DNA from: Algoriphagus hitonicola
Lineage (GTDB): Bacteria > Bacteroidota > Bacteroidia > Cytophagales > Cyclobacteriaceae
NCBI RefSeq assembly: GCF_900113375.1
Contig: NZ_FOPC01000001.1
Span: 558,001 to 622,000, forward strand
Reading direction: 5' to 3'
DNA length: 64,000 bases
Part shown: one piece after another, positions 53,915 to 62,800 of the stretch
Numbering within the stretch: position 1 is the stretch's first letter
Layout: every line of letters starts with the position of its first letter
Notes under the pieces: model-generated
The model's database searches: none
What the model was told of the DNA's origin: nothing
The model's input: the letters and a program-made list of their open reading frames with translations, nothing else
Made by a program: the position numbers and the translations under genes

Positions 53915-54985
53915 ATGAAAAAACCAAATATTATTACAGAAAAAGCAGAGCTATCGGAGCAAAAAGGGAGCTTAATTTCGGAGTGGCTGGATGAAATTTA
54001 TGATCAAAAATGGTTTAAACTTTTCGTTCCCAGAGCCTTAGATGGCTTGGAGTTGACTTTTCCACAAGCATTGAAAATCGAGGAAAATTTAGCCCGAAAG
54101 GATGGAAGTCTAGGATGGACGGTGACGCTTTGTGCGGGGGCAGGTTGGTTTGTGGGCTTTTTGGAAGAATCGCTTCGCAAAGAAGTTTTTTCGGATCCCA
54201 AGGTATGTCTTGCAGGAAGTGGATTTGTAGGAGGAAAGGCCAATATCCAGGAGGATTCTTACCTGATTTCGGGACATTGGACCTATGCATCGGGAGCAGT
54301 TCATGCGACGCACTTTACGGCAAATTGTGAAATCTGGGAAAATGGAAAGGCAGTTTTGGACGCTGAGGGAAAGCCCCAAATCAAGGCTTTTATTTTAACA
54401 CGGGATGAAGTAGAGATCCTTGATGCCTGGCATTATATGGGAATGGTGGCCACGGGGAGCCATGCTTTTCGAGCAGAGAATTTACAGGTTCCACTGAATC
54501 GTTCGTTTGAAATCCTTCCTGAAAAAGCCAAGCTATCCGATCCCATCTATCAATTTCCGTTTTTTCCTTTTGCGGAAGCTACCTTGGCGGTCAATATTTT
54601 GGGAATCAGTCTGCATCTGCAGGAATTGATTCAAGAATCATTTTGGAAAAGGCATGAGCGAAAAGCTTTCTCGGGTGATCAGTTGGCTTATTTTGAAAAG
54701 CTAGCCAAAAAATCAGGGAAGAATATGGAGAAAATTCGAGCCAAGTTTTATGCGAAAGTCGAAAAAGCCTGGAAGGAGCTGGAAGAAGATCAACAGCTTT
54801 CCCCGAAATCCAAAAAATCAATTAGTAAAATCAGTCGAAAAATGACGGGTATTTGTCGAAAATTAAATGCAGAGCTCTATCCTTTTGCAGGATTGGAAGC
54901 AGCAAAAACCGAAACTGAGCTTAATCGCGTTTGGCGTGATTTCAATACGGTCAGTCAACATTCGCTATTGACTTTTCCGTTTTAA
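53915..54985 (+). CDS. Acyl-CoA dehydrogenase-like flavin monooxygenase
   Basis: A 356-residue member of the acyl-CoA dehydrogenase fold. It has the N-terminal helical domain (FVPRALDGLELTFPQAL), the beta domain (YLISGHWTYASGAVHATHF, DAWHYMGMVATGSHAFRAEN) and a helical C-terminal part. That C-terminal part looks short and Lys-rich compared with full family members, and the catalytic Glu of true dehydrogenases is not evident. It most resembles flavin-dependent monooxygenases of the HsaA/DszC kind. The ATG at 53915 is preferred; a TTG at 53858 adds a poor extension. Confidence 0.75.
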   Translation: MKKPNIITEKAELSEQKGSLISEWLDEIYDQKWFKLFVPRALDGLELTFPQALKIEENLARKDGSLGWTVTLCAGAGWFVGFLEESLRKEVFSDPKVCLAGSGFVGGKANIQEDSYLISGHWTYASGAVHATHFTANCEIWENGKAVLDAEGKPQIKAFILTRDEVEILDAWHYMGMVATGSHAFRAENLQVPLNRSFEILPEKAKLSDPIYQFPFFPFAEATLAVNILGISLHLQELIQESFWKRHERKAFSGDQLAYFEKLAKKSGKNMEKIRAKFYAKVEKAWKELEEDQQLSPKSKKSISKISRKMTGICRKLNAELYPFAGLEAAKTETELNRVWRDFNTVSQHSLLTFPF

Positions 54986-55104
54986 TCTCGTCATTTCATT
55001 TTTTTTCCGGGGATAATAGGTCCATTTGATTTCTTTGACAGTTGGTGACACGGGCTTTTAATTTCCCTTTACTTTGAGTATCCTATTGTTAATATTTTGA
55101 CAAA

Positions 55105-56169
55105 ATGATTGACAATAAACAAGAATATTTCAAGGGACGAGGAGCACAGATTCAGTCTGGAAATCGGTTTTTGCAAAATCAGATTGTGCAGGAGCACATG
55201 GAGGGTTTGGATGAGGAAATGATCGAAAATCCAAAAACCGAAGTTCGGATCGATCACCCCAAAAGTATCGTCAATCCCATAAAAAGTCCGGATTTGGGTA
55301 TGAGTTTCTCGCTCAATCCCTACCAAGGCTGCGAACATGGCTGCATTTATTGCTACGCGAGAAACTCCCATGAATATTATGGCTACAGCGCTGGTCTGGA
55401 CTTCGAAACCAAGCTGATGGTCAAGCCCAATGCCCCGCAGTTACTCGAGAAAAAGTTTTTGAGTAAGTCTTGGAAGGTGACGCCTATTTCGCTTTCAGGA
55501 AATACGGATTGCTATCAGCCTATGGAAAGAGAGATGAGAATCACCCGTGAGTTGCTCAAGGTTTTTGTTCGTTATCGTCACCCCGTGGGCCTGATTACCA
55601 AAAATAGTTTGATCCTGAGGGATTTGGATTTGCTGCAGGATTTGGCAAAAGACAACTTGGTGCAGGTTTATATTTCGATTACGACCTTGGATGAAAACCT
55701 CCGCAGAAAGATGGAGCCTCGGACTGCCTCTGCAGCTAAGCGGCTGTCGGTAGTAGAGCAACTGGCTAATGCTGGCGTACCTGCGGCAGTGATGAATGCG
55801 CCGATTATTCCGGGGCTAAATCATCACGAAATCCCTTCTGTATTGAAAGCGGCTGCCGATCACGGCGCGATGGGTGCAGGCTATACGGTGGTTCGTCTGA
55901 ATGGGCAATTGGAGGAGATTTTTTCGGATTGGCTCGGCAAAAATTTTCCCGATCGCTATCAAAAAGTCATGAATCAAATTGCCGATTTGCATGGCGGACA
56001 AGTTCGTGATAATCAATTTGGCCGCCGAATGAAAGGAGAAGGGGTGCTGGCGCAAAGTATTCAGCAACTCTTTAGACAATCTCGAAAAATCTATTTCGGA
56101 GATCGGAAGCTCCCCGAGTTAAACTTGACCGCTTTTCGAAAAGGAGGAAATTTAAGTTTGGATTTTTGA
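55105..56169 (+). CDS. PA0069 family radical SAM protein
   Basis: A 354-residue radical SAM protein. The [4Fe-4S] cysteines are Cys76, Cys80 and Cys83 in GCEHGCIYCYARNSHEYYGY. LSGNTDCYQPMER, VGLITKNSLILRD and APIIPGLNHHEIP are typical of SplB-like Rv2578c/PA0069 proteins. The reaction is unknown; spore-photoproduct lyase chemistry is not implied. It is monocistronic. Confidence 0.9.
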   Translation: MIDNKQEYFKGRGAQIQSGNRFLQNQIVQEHMEGLDEEMIENPKTEVRIDHPKSIVNPIKSPDLGMSFSLNPYQGCEHGCIYCYARNSHEYYGYSAGLDFETKLMVKPNAPQLLEKKFLSKSWKVTPISLSGNTDCYQPMEREMRITRELLKVFVRYRHPVGLITKNSLILRDLDLLQDLAKDNLVQVYISITTLDENLRRKMEPRTASAAKRLSVVEQLANAGVPAAVMNAPIIPGLNHHEIPSVLKAAADHGAMGAGYTVVRLNGQLEEIFSDWLGKNFPDRYQKVMNQIADLHGGQVRDNQFGRRMKGEGVLAQSIQQLFRQSRKIYFGDRKLPELNLTAFRKGGNLSLDF

Positions 56170-56199
56170 AGGTGGACTTTTCCTGATTCTGGATATAAA

Positions 56200-56240
56200 A
56201 AACTCCCGAAAAATCGATTGGGATTGATCTTCCGGGAGTA
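56200..56240 (-). terminator. Rho-independent terminator of the NTF2-like lipoprotein gene
   Basis: ACTCCCG (56202-56208) pairs with CGGGAGT (56233-56239). Reading minus, the hairpin is followed by TTTTTTA. It lies 18 bp after the stop of the minus-strand gene and may also terminate the plus-strand radical SAM gene. Confidence 0.8.
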
Positions 56241-56257
56241 TGTTGGTGGATTCCGCT

Positions 56258-56782
56258 TTATTCTGCAGCAGGACTATTCAAAGGAGAATGGTGCTCATGG
56301 ATTATCTTCCAACCCATATCGGTTTGGGCCAAGAGAAGCGTGATTTGTTCGTTGACCACTGCATCATCTTCACCGAATTTTAGGTGAAAGTCCGAATGGA
56401 ACGTCACATTGGCCACTTGGTCATAGATGGCGACTTTCAGATCATCGTATTCAAATTTTTCCACTCCGGTGACATTGCCAAAAACCCCGCGCTCATATTC
56501 TTCATTGGCGGTGCCGTCGTTTCGTGGTTCACCGTTTTTGAATTCCGTGAATTTTGGTCCATAAGCGTGGAATGAGATCAGTCGATCAATATCACCGGCA
56601 ATAATGGCCTGTTTGATATCTTCCATAAAGGCAATCACTTCTGCCTTTGACTCCGGAAATTCATCGTTGATGATATCGATTTTCTCTTCTTCGACGATGA
56701 CAGCTTGTTCTTTTTGTTCTTCACATGCATAGAGGGAAAGCATAGCTAAAGCCAGCATTCCCAAGGTTAATTTTAAGTTCAT
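56258..56782 (-). CDS. SnoaL/NTF2-like lipoprotein
   Basis: A 174-residue protein with a lipoprotein signal (LALAMLSLYAC, Cys about residue 20), an acidic linker and an NTF2-like domain: AFMEDIKQAIIAGDIDRLIS, the FHSDFHLKFGED strand and GWKIIHEHHSPL near the end. Such domains either bind small ligands or act as scaffolds. It should be anchored in a membrane facing the periplasm. Function unknown. Confidence 0.83.
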   Translation of the reverse strand: MNLKLTLGMLALAMLSLYACEEQKEQAVIVEEEKIDIINDEFPESKAEVIAFMEDIKQAIIAGDIDRLISFHAYGPKFTEFKNGEPRNDGTANEEYERGVFGNVTGVEKFEYDDLKVAIYDQVANVTFHSDFHLKFGEDDAVVNEQITLLLAQTDMGWKIIHEHHSPLNSPAAE

Positions 56783-57070
56783 AGTATGGGTAATAGAATG
56801 GGTTTTTCATCCATTAAGCTCGAGGTAAATTTGAGCTGCTGAATGGTGTGTTTGCCGATAAAATGGGCTAAGACTTGGACGGAAATTGGTGTTTTGGTTT
56901 AGTCAATTTCCCAAACCGAACGATTGATGGTTTTTATTTTATCGTTTTGCCCGCAGAGAAATCGCATGAATGAATGCTATTGCGGTAGTTCCGAAAACAG
57001 TCGGAAAGAGCTAACTCTTGTCTCGATCTTAACCTTTGACTTATGATGAAAATCCGACCTGCCTGCAAGT

Positions 57071-57131
57071 GGGAATGTGCCCATCATTCGGGTTGCTTAA
57101 AACAAGGTAGTCTTATTTATCGAGTAATCAG
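57071..57131. repeat. Dispersed repeat R1, copy 1
   Basis: 61 bp beginning GGGAATGTGCCCATCATTCG and ending CTTATTTATCGAGTAATCAG. It matches copy 2 at 59690-59750 in all but three positions. The core contains GGTTGCTTAAAACAAGGTAG. Confidence 0.9.
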
Positions 57132-57142
57132 CTAATTAGCTG
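57129..57142. repeat. Perfect 14-bp palindrome CAGCTAATTAGCTG
   Basis: CAGCTAATTAGCTG reads the same on both strands. It overlaps the end of R1 copy 1 and is not kept in copy 2, so it may be a separate site or a junction product. Confidence 0.6.
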
Positions 57143-57269
57143 AGAAATAAAGTTGGTTTGATTCATTTTTCGATATCTGGAATAATCAAAAAAAATAAAA
57201 TCCGATAACCGAAAATACCGTTGAACTTACATTTTGAGAAATGAAGATTGGGCTGTAAAAAAAGGAAAA

Positions 57270-57659
57270 CTACTCTTTTTTGATCAAGTTGATTTTTTTA
57301 AAATTCACCCAAATGCTGGCAACAAAGCAAATCAAGAAAATGATCAACGTTCCTCCATCTACGACCTGAATAGGCAATTCAAGTCCCAATAATTGTCTCA
57401 GAAGAAAATCAATATAGGAATTGGTTTCGATCGGTAGTCCGAGTTGCTCTCTCACTTCCCAATGCCAATCGGTGCAGGGGCAATATCCCCAACCTTTCCA
57501 GATCCCTAAGATAAACCAAGAACCTGCTGTAGCGCTCAGCGTGATCAAATTCCAAAATCGAAAACGCTCAACTAGCCAGCCGAATAGGTTGAATAGAATC
57601 AACACTCCATGGAAGACAAAAAAAAGAATATTCAGGCTATGTAGCATAGGTTCACTCAT
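57270..57659 (-). CDS. DUF2784 family membrane protein
   Basis: A 129-residue protein with about three membrane helices. The family hallmark is a Trp-rich loop, here WKGWGYCPCTDWHWEVREQL, between the second and third helices. Function is unknown. Inner-membrane location is predicted. It stands alone, downstream of an empty spacer. Confidence 0.8.
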   Translation of the reverse strand: MSEPMLHSLNILFFVFHGVLILFNLFGWLVERFRFWNLITLSATAGSWFILGIWKGWGYCPCTDWHWEVREQLGLPIETNSYIDFLLRQLLGLELPIQVVDGGTLIIFLICFVASIWVNFKKINLIKKE

Positions 57660-57808
57660 CGCTTCGGCTTATTTGTTCCAATTTACAAAAATTACTCTTG
57701 AGCTTTTTTTACTTCTGGAATGGGAAAGTGGTTTTTTGAGTTCAGTCGAAGCCCACGTTCACAAGGTGGCGTGGTGGAGGTTTAAACTATTCTGAAAAAT
57801 GCACACTT

Positions 57809-58273
57809 TTATTTGGCTGATTCGTGGATATGGACAATTTTCCATTGACCCTTTTTCTTTTTCCACACGTAAGTATAAGCACCTGTCCCAATGTCCAAGA
57901 CTTTGTTGTCTAGCGTTATCAATTCGGCAACTGCTGTAAAACCGATTAGAGCCGCATCTTTTGCAAGAACCTGAACAATCGGATTTTCTACTTTCATTTT
58001 AAAACTCTTTGTTCCTTTCAAGATCTGAGGATACACAGTTTTAAATTCCTCGTTGCTGCCAACTGATAATTCCATATTACGATAATACCGAAAGCTGCTA
58101 TCCGAGTGAAATTCGGCTACTTTAAGCATGTTGATCGTTTCCCAAGTCTGATTATACCTTTCGGTAACAGCCAGGATTTCTTCGACTATTTTCCCGGTTT
58201 CCTTGTCTGTTTGCCCATAGGTAATCCGACCAGTCAGAATAATCAAAATAAAGATTAAAATGGATTTGATCAT
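57809..58273 (-). CDS. Secreted NTF2-like protein
   Basis: A 154-residue protein with a signal peptide (MIKSILIFILIILTGRITYG, then Q) and a SnoaL/NTF2-like domain (VTERYNQTWETINMLKVAEF, KGQWKIVHIHESAK at the end). It belongs to the same broad fold as the lipoprotein at 56258, but the two are not close copies. It probably acts in the periplasm; function unknown. Confidence 0.78.
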   Translation of the reverse strand: MIKSILIFILIILTGRITYGQTDKETGKIVEEILAVTERYNQTWETINMLKVAEFHSDSSFRYYRNMELSVGSNEEFKTVYPQILKGTKSFKMKVENPIVQVLAKDAALIGFTAVAELITLDNKVLDIGTGAYTYVWKKKKGQWKIVHIHESAK

Positions 58274-58774
58274 GGTATTTGTAGGCGTTTATATTCAAGC
58301 TAAACTTAGCTGACTAGTAATTAAAAGCAATTGTCAGAAAAATAAATCATTCCTACAATAGCCTAAATGTATTGATCTCCAAATCATTTAATAGATAAAA
58401 AAATCTTGCGTTAAATTCGGGATGATTTATTTGGTTTTAAGAATTACCCTATGACGATCAAGTAAATGCATATTGCGGGATTTCGAATCATTTTCCAGTC
58501 GGTTTGCAACACACTTAATTAAATTCACTAAGCTTAAATTTACCACGTTTCCCTCCATAGGTTATTTTCACTGTGTGTGCCTTAAAGGTTTAATAAAGAT
58601 CAACCAAATGACCGTTCCAATGGTTGAAAAATCTGTTTCGATACATGAAGTTAATCTTAATCGCAGGAAGCCAATGATTTCCAGACTTTTCTCAAAATAG
58701 GAGGCGGATGGAATGCAGAACTGGATCTGTTCAACTTTTAATAAAAAAACTGCACCTTTTAACTAAGTCCGATA

Positions 58775-58920
58775 GCCTTTTTGGCCAACTGATTGAGCTC
58801 AGAGATCAACTGCCGGACCTTTTTGCCGCAACACTTCACCTCAGAGCTGGAATGGAGGAGTATGCTGGTGGGGTGGGGTACTTCCGAAGTCCCCCAACTG
58901 AAGGGGAAGTGGCTCAGTTC
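58775..58920. repeat. Dispersed repeat R2, copy 1
   Basis: Segments such as CGGACCTTTTTGC, TTCACCTC.GAG.TGGAATGGAG and GGTACTTCCGAAGTCCCCC occur here in the same order as at 62752-62913. The last is a hairpin (ACTTC-c-GAAGT flanked by GGGG and CCCC). The element ends in AAGTGGCTCAG. Confidence 0.7.
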
Positions 58921-58942
58921 AGACAGAAATAAATTTCAAATT

Positions 58943-59003
58943 GCACCTAGCAACTTATTAAACTTCAAAGTTGCTGATTAGAAACTCCACCTTGAGGAGG
59001 TAC
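58943..59003. repeat. Dispersed repeat R3, degenerate copy 1
   Basis: Contains CACCTAGCAAC, ACTTCAAAGTTGCTGA and AGAAACTCCACCTTGAGG, which align with the more complete copies at 59608, 63611 and 63683. Confidence 0.5.
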
Positions 59004-59007
59004 TTTT

Positions 59008-59307
59008 TCAAATGACTTTCAATTTTTCAGGATTTTGGCGGGTATCCCAAACTGTATGAACTATGATATTATCAGAGGTCACTTCATAAAAAAGTATAAA
59101 GTCCCTTATGATTATTCCTCGTATGGAATCAAGATCTGTCTTTATTCCCATTTCTGGATTTTTGATGATCAACTTGAGTTTTTGATTGAATTCCTCGTAA
59201 AGCTTTTTTGAGTATTCGGAGTTTTTATTTCGCTGGGTGTAAAAATCAAGGATCTCAAAAAGTTTTATTTTGGCCAACTGAGACCAAATTAGTTTTTGTT
59301 TGCCCAT
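59008..59307 (-). CDS. RelE/ParE family toxin
   Basis: A 99-residue ParE/RelE-type toxin. It opens with KLIWSQLAKIKLFEILDFYT, followed by a helix-rich middle and the C-terminal strand pair DFILFYEVTSDNIIVHTVWD and TRQNPEKL. That end is typical of ParE-like toxins. Its start overlaps the antitoxin gene by 19 bp. ParE members poison gyrase and RelE members cleave mRNA; the sequence does not settle which applies here. Confidence 0.88.
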   Translation of the reverse strand: MGKQKLIWSQLAKIKLFEILDFYTQRNKNSEYSKKLYEEFNQKLKLIIKNPEMGIKTDLDSIRGIIIRDFILFYEVTSDNIIVHTVWDTRQNPEKLKVI

Positions 59308-59519
59308 TTTTCAAATTCTTCATCTAGTTGATCATGACTGGTAAAAAGTCCCTGATTGATCTGATCTTGCGATTGCTTGATTTCCTCCCGCTGTTCAGAT
59401 GTGAGGTGGAGGATTTGGGATTTGCTGTCCAAGATCGTCTTGATGGCCTCCAAAAAAGCCATATCCTCGATTTCCGAAATTCGCTGAATTAGATGCTTTT
59501 TAAGATCTATAGTAGTCAT
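59289..59519 (-). CDS. Antitoxin of the ParE/RelE module
   Basis: A 76-residue acidic, helical protein (LKKHLIQRISEIEDMAFLEA, HLTSEQREEIKQSQDQINQG, DEEFEKWANKN). It lies upstream of and overlaps the toxin gene. The C-terminal tail would wrap the toxin. No strong DNA-binding motif is visible, so regulation may be weak or indirect. Confidence 0.8.
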   Translation of the reverse strand: MTTIDLKKHLIQRISEIEDMAFLEAIKTILDSKSQILHLTSEQREEIKQSQDQINQGLFTSHDQLDEEFEKWANKN

Positions 59520-59607
59520 TGATTTTACTTTTTAATTTGAATTTACGTAAAAATCCAATGCCTAGGCAGATGAATTTTTGAAATTATCCGAATTGGAAAT
59601 CTGGAGG

Positions 59608-59690
59608 ATTGGATAGAAGAGCGTAGTTGCAAACTTTGCTTTGCGCCAACTTGAACTTCATAAGTTCTGAGGAGAGACTTGCCGAGACAG
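59608..59690. repeat. Dispersed repeat R3, copy 2
   Basis: Starts GGATAGAAGAGCGTAGTTGC and continues AAACTTTGCTTTGCGCCAAC, then CTTGAACTTCATAAGTTCTG and GAGAGACTTGCCGAGACAGG. It aligns along its length with 63683-63760. Confidence 0.75.
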
Positions 59691-59750
59691 GGAATGAACC
59701 CATCATTCAGGTTGCTTAAAACAAGGTAGTCTTATTTATCGAGTAATCAG
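59690..59750. repeat. Dispersed repeat R1, copy 2
   Basis: 61 bp matching 57071-57131 with three mismatches, beginning GGGAATGAACCCATCATTCA. It abuts R3 copy 2 without a gap. Confidence 0.9.
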
Positions 59751-59825
59751 TGCTTTAGTGCTATTTTTTGGAGGTAAAGAATGTGTGATTTCAACCCTAT
59801 TGTGAATTATTAGTCACGCTTTTTT

Positions 59826-60932
59826 TTAAAGCCTACTTTCTCGGTTCAACTCTTCCCTCAAAAATGCATTGAGTTCCGATTGCTTGACTCCAAGGTGCTG
59901 CTCGATGAATTGGTAATAATCTTGATCATTTTCTCCGCTGTTCAGCAATTCCTTTAGCAAATTCCAGCCTCCTTTCTCAAAAAACTTCTTGGCGATCAAC
60001 CCGCCCAAAACGTAATGAAAGGCTGTTTCGCTGTCTAAGTTGGACAACGTCAGCATTTCATTCAAGTTGAGTTCTGGATGGGTTTTTAAATGGGCATCGG
60101 TTTTTTTGATGTGCCAATCTAAACTTTCCCCTCGACTGCCTCCTAAAAAAGTGGCAATGCCCTCCGAAGCCCAAAAATGTTTGTTGGGAAAATGCTTATC
60201 AATCAATACATGAAAAACTTCATGCGGATAATATTCTCCTAAGCCCCCACAATACACTTGATTTTCCCCTGCTTTCCCACGGGGTTTGGCGGATCCACCC
60301 ATTCCGAGGTAATAATCCAATCCTTTTAATTCTTGGATCTCATCGAAATCATCCGCCAAATAATAATCAAATGGCATTGGTTTCACTCCAAAATCGCTAC
60401 AAATCCGATCGATGAAATCATTCAGTTTTTTGGCTTTGCCCTGGTCAAAGGAATGGTAGGGTGGATAGTAAAAATCGACCCATCCTACCGTGGTGCACCT
60501 CCATTCTTGTCGGTTAATGAGCAGTGCATTGGCTAATTTTAAGACGCCATTTTCTTTCCTGGCGATATAGTTAACGATGGCGAGTATGTAGGGACTTCCG
60601 TCTTCTTGGGTATAGGAAAACTGAGCCTTGATTTCATAAAAATCATCTCGGGATTTGATGCTTAATACATGAACCGGAAATCCCATATAAAGGGAAGGCT
60701 GGAATTCACTTTCCAAAAAATCATAGTTTTTGTAGTTCTGCTGTTCCTCAGTATTCCAATAAGTGTTTTTCTCTTGATTTTGAGGATTCGATGCCAGGTA
60801 ATTTTCAAAAAGCCGCATTACTTCTTGAAATTCCGTAGAACTGGAATCAGGCAGGTAATTGTAACTTACTTTTTGAGCAAAAACATCGAAGCAGATTATA
60901 ACTAACATGAGAAATTGAAGGATTCTTATCAT
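59826..60932 (-). CDS. Secreted HExxH protein, possible gluzincin metallopeptidase
   Basis: A 368-residue protein with a signal peptide (cleavage about AQ, residue 20). A HExxH zinc motif sits at 237-241 (YYPHEVFHVLIDKHF) and a downstream Glu at 257 (ASEGIATFLGG) gives the HExxH...E gluzincin pattern. The N-terminal ~200 residues are unfamiliar, beta-rich and aromatic. Peptidase activity is inferred from the motif alone. The gene precedes nothing obvious and follows the lactate permease gene on the same strand after 7 bp. Confidence 0.72.
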   Translation of the reverse strand: MIRILQFLMLVIICFDVFAQKVSYNYLPDSSSTEFQEVMRLFENYLASNPQNQEKNTYWNTEEQQNYKNYDFLESEFQPSLYMGFPVHVLSIKSRDDFYEIKAQFSYTQEDGSPYILAIVNYIARKENGVLKLANALLINRQEWRCTTVGWVDFYYPPYHSFDQGKAKKLNDFIDRICSDFGVKPMPFDYYLADDFDEIQELKGLDYYLGMGGSAKPRGKAGENQVYCGGLGEYYPHEVFHVLIDKHFPNKHFWASEGIATFLGGSRGESLDWHIKKTDAHLKTHPELNLNEMLTLSNLDSETAFHYVLGGLIAKKFFEKGGWNLLKELLNSGENDQDYYQFIEQHLGVKQSELNAFLREELNRESRL

Positions 60933-60939
60933 GAGTTAA

Positions 60940-62388
60940 TTATTGGGTTGCTGTTTGGCCTGAAGCAAAGATCAAAAAAGAGATGCCGATTACGATCAGG
61001 AGATAAAGCGCGATCAGTAGGAGATTTAATTTCATAATGGTCGAGTAATTCACCTCCGGGGCATTGATTACCGATTTGACCATCAGGATATTTTGTAGGG
61101 AAATACAATTGCCAATAGCACTTCCGGTGTTTAACAAGGCCGAAAACAAAAATGCATTAGAGACTGCAAAAGCGGCCGATTGGATGGTATTTCCAAAAAT
61201 AAGATTGCTCATCGTCGCACTACCACTCAGGAAACTGCCCAATACTCCCAATACCGGACTTACGAACAGTTTGGTATGTTCACCCAAATCGGAAAGATGA
61301 GTTTGGGTCAGTTGTGCAATATCCCCCCGGATAAATTGTGCATAGCTGACCAATACAAAGAGCGTTAGCACCGTTTTGGAGACGATTTGGCCGGTATGCT
61401 TTAAGTGATGACTGAAGAAAAAAGAGCCCCCAGCTTGTCCTTTTATGTAAAGGAGGTAAACCCAGGCTGCGAGGATAAAAATAGCCCCAGGCTGATACAG
61501 GGATATCGCTCGGGAATCCTCAGTGATCGACCAAGCCAAGTCGGCAAGGAAAAATTTGGAAATCAAAAGCAACACAATAAAAATCAAATAGGGATAAAAT
61601 GTATCAAACCAGGATTGAAGAGGTGGATTTTCTTTTTTGGGCACAAAAAAGAAAGTAAAAAGCAGCAATCCGAGGATCCCCGAAATGACCGAGGCATATT
61701 CAATGGTGAATAAGCCGGTCGATAGGTAAAGCACGGCATAAATCACTCCCGCACCCAAGAGCATTTTCCAGTTTTCTTGCCAGTTGATATTGGTTTTTTC
61801 AGTTTTTTCAAAGAGAAAAGCCAGAAAAAAGGGGAGTAAAACGGCAGGAATGAAATTGAGCAGTACGGTAAACTGTACCACTGCATCGGGCTCCATAATG
61901 CCCAATCCTATCTTCAAGGGAGTACCCAATGCCCCAAAAGTGACCGCTGTGGTATTTGCCGCAAGAGGAATAATAATGCAAGTCTGCGGTCGGAATCCCA
62001 AGGTCAACAGCATCGGAGTGATCAGCATGGCCGGAATCCCAAATCCAGCAACTCCCTCCATAAAGCTTCCCAAAAAATAGGTGAATAGGATAATCACGGT
62101 AAGTTTGGAGGAAAAGGCGGAAGTGATTTGATTGAGTGTCCTGAAGTGGTCGTTTGCTTGCAGCACTTTGAATAGGAGGTAAGCGCCAAAGAGCAAAAGG
62201 GCCAGTTCGATGCTGATGACTGCCCCATTGATGCCGGGAATAGAAAATCCAGCCAAGTTTTCTCCGGAGTATAGTTTAAATCCGATCAGAAAAACAAGCG
62301 CCATTGTGGCCCCCAGCCAGAGTTTTCTCAGGTAAAAAGCGCCGATCAGCAGAAAAGTCAGTGAACCTAGCGTAGAAAACAGTTCCAT
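60940..62388 (-). CDS. lctP: L-lactate permease (LctP family)
   Basis: A 482-residue permease with about 12 membrane segments. The family motif GSFMEGVAGFGIPAMLITPM lies near residue 105-125, and LAANTTAVTFGALGTPLKIG follows. It imports lactate (possibly glycolate) by proton symport. It is 7 bp upstream of the HExxH exoprotein gene and probably co-transcribed with it, an unusual pairing. A fused FAD/Fe-S hydroxy-acid dehydrogenase at 22.7-25.7 kb could use the imported substrate. Confidence 0.88.
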   Translation of the reverse strand: MELFSTLGSLTFLLIGAFYLRKLWLGATMALVFLIGFKLYSGENLAGFSIPGINGAVISIELALLLFGAYLLFKVLQANDHFRTLNQITSAFSSKLTVIILFTYFLGSFMEGVAGFGIPAMLITPMLLTLGFRPQTCIIIPLAANTTAVTFGALGTPLKIGLGIMEPDAVVQFTVLLNFIPAVLLPFFLAFLFEKTEKTNINWQENWKMLLGAGVIYAVLYLSTGLFTIEYASVISGILGLLLFTFFFVPKKENPPLQSWFDTFYPYLIFIVLLLISKFFLADLAWSITEDSRAISLYQPGAIFILAAWVYLLYIKGQAGGSFFFSHHLKHTGQIVSKTVLTLFVLVSYAQFIRGDIAQLTQTHLSDLGEHTKLFVSPVLGVLGSFLSGSATMSNLIFGNTIQSAAFAVSNAFLFSALLNTGSAIGNCISLQNILMVKSVINAPEVNYSTIMKLNLLLIALYLLIVIGISFLIFASGQTATQ

Positions 62389-62589
62389 AAAACGATAGTC
62401 AGATAAAAGGTGAATCCTTGATCGAGGGCTTCGATTTTAAGATCGTCCATCCAAAATAGAGATTCAGCGCTAGCTTTGAAAATTAGGGGCTTAAAAACTA
62501 AACTTGCGGACACGCTGCAAGGGTTGGCGAGCGAAGTCGAACAGTCGCGGGGAAAGGAAAGGAACTCCGCTAAGATTGGGATCGGAACC

Positions 62590-62800
62590 GAACCGCCAGA
62601 CCTTTTTGCTCAGTGCTTGCAGCTCAGAGATGATATTTTGAGCCTTTTTGCTCAATAAGTTTAGCTCGGAGCCGAACTGTCGGACCTTTTTGCTTCAACG
62701 ATTCACCATTTTGCTCAGTGCATGCAGCTCGGAGCTGATGTTTTGAGCCTTTTTGCTCCGTGAGTTTAGCTCGTAGCCGAACTGTCGGACCTTTTTGCTC
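62590..62800. repeat. Degenerate tandem units within R2
   Basis: Unit 1 (62590-62673) and unit 2 (62674-62778) share GAACYGYCRGACCTTTTTGC, CAGTGCWTGCAGCTC, GATRTTTTGAGCCTTTTTGC and GTTTAGCTCG.AGCC. A third unit begins at 62779. Units are 84 and 105 bp, so the period is not constant, unlike a CRISPR array. Confidence 0.8.

Larger units (their letters stand above)
56783..57269. other. 487-bp gene-free spacer containing repeat family R1
   Basis: No conserved gene is seen between the NTF2-like lipoprotein and DUF2784 genes. It holds one copy of a 61-bp dispersed repeat (57071-57131) ending in a perfect 14-bp palindrome. A 30-codon frame (MMKIRPACKWECAHH onward) crosses the repeat but has no coding support. 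Confidence 0.5.
58274..59007. other. Gene-poor spacer with repeats R2 and R3
   Basis: About 730 bp. The first ~430 bp are AT-rich and show no recognisable gene. Short frames at 58473-58700 and 58708-58932 have no coding character. The rest is repeat R2 (58775-58920) followed by an R3-like piece (58943-59003), just before the minus-strand toxin gene end. Confidence 0.5.
59520..59825. other. 306-bp spacer with repeats R3 and R1
   Basis: Upstream of the antitoxin gene. It is built largely of R3 copy 2 (59608-59690) running directly into R1 copy 2 (59690-59750), then AT-rich sequence before the peptidase-like gene stop. No gene is seen. Confidence 0.6.

Noticed and set aside
55105..56169. Spore photoproduct lyase
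   Set aside because: The sequence belongs to the PA0069/Rv2578c radical SAM group, and the organism type is not spore-forming.
57421..57795. Plus-strand frame of 124 codons overlapping the DUF2784 gene
   Set aside because: The minus-strand protein carries the DUF2784 Trp/Cys motif; the plus frame has no matching family and an unlikely composition.
58473..58932. Two short plus-strand frames in the 58 kb spacer
   Set aside because: Translations look random, and the second is made of repeat R2.
62590..62800. Tandem units that might suggest a CRISPR array
   Set aside because: Units vary in length (84 and 105 bp), the supposed spacers are themselves repeated, and no cas genes are nearby.
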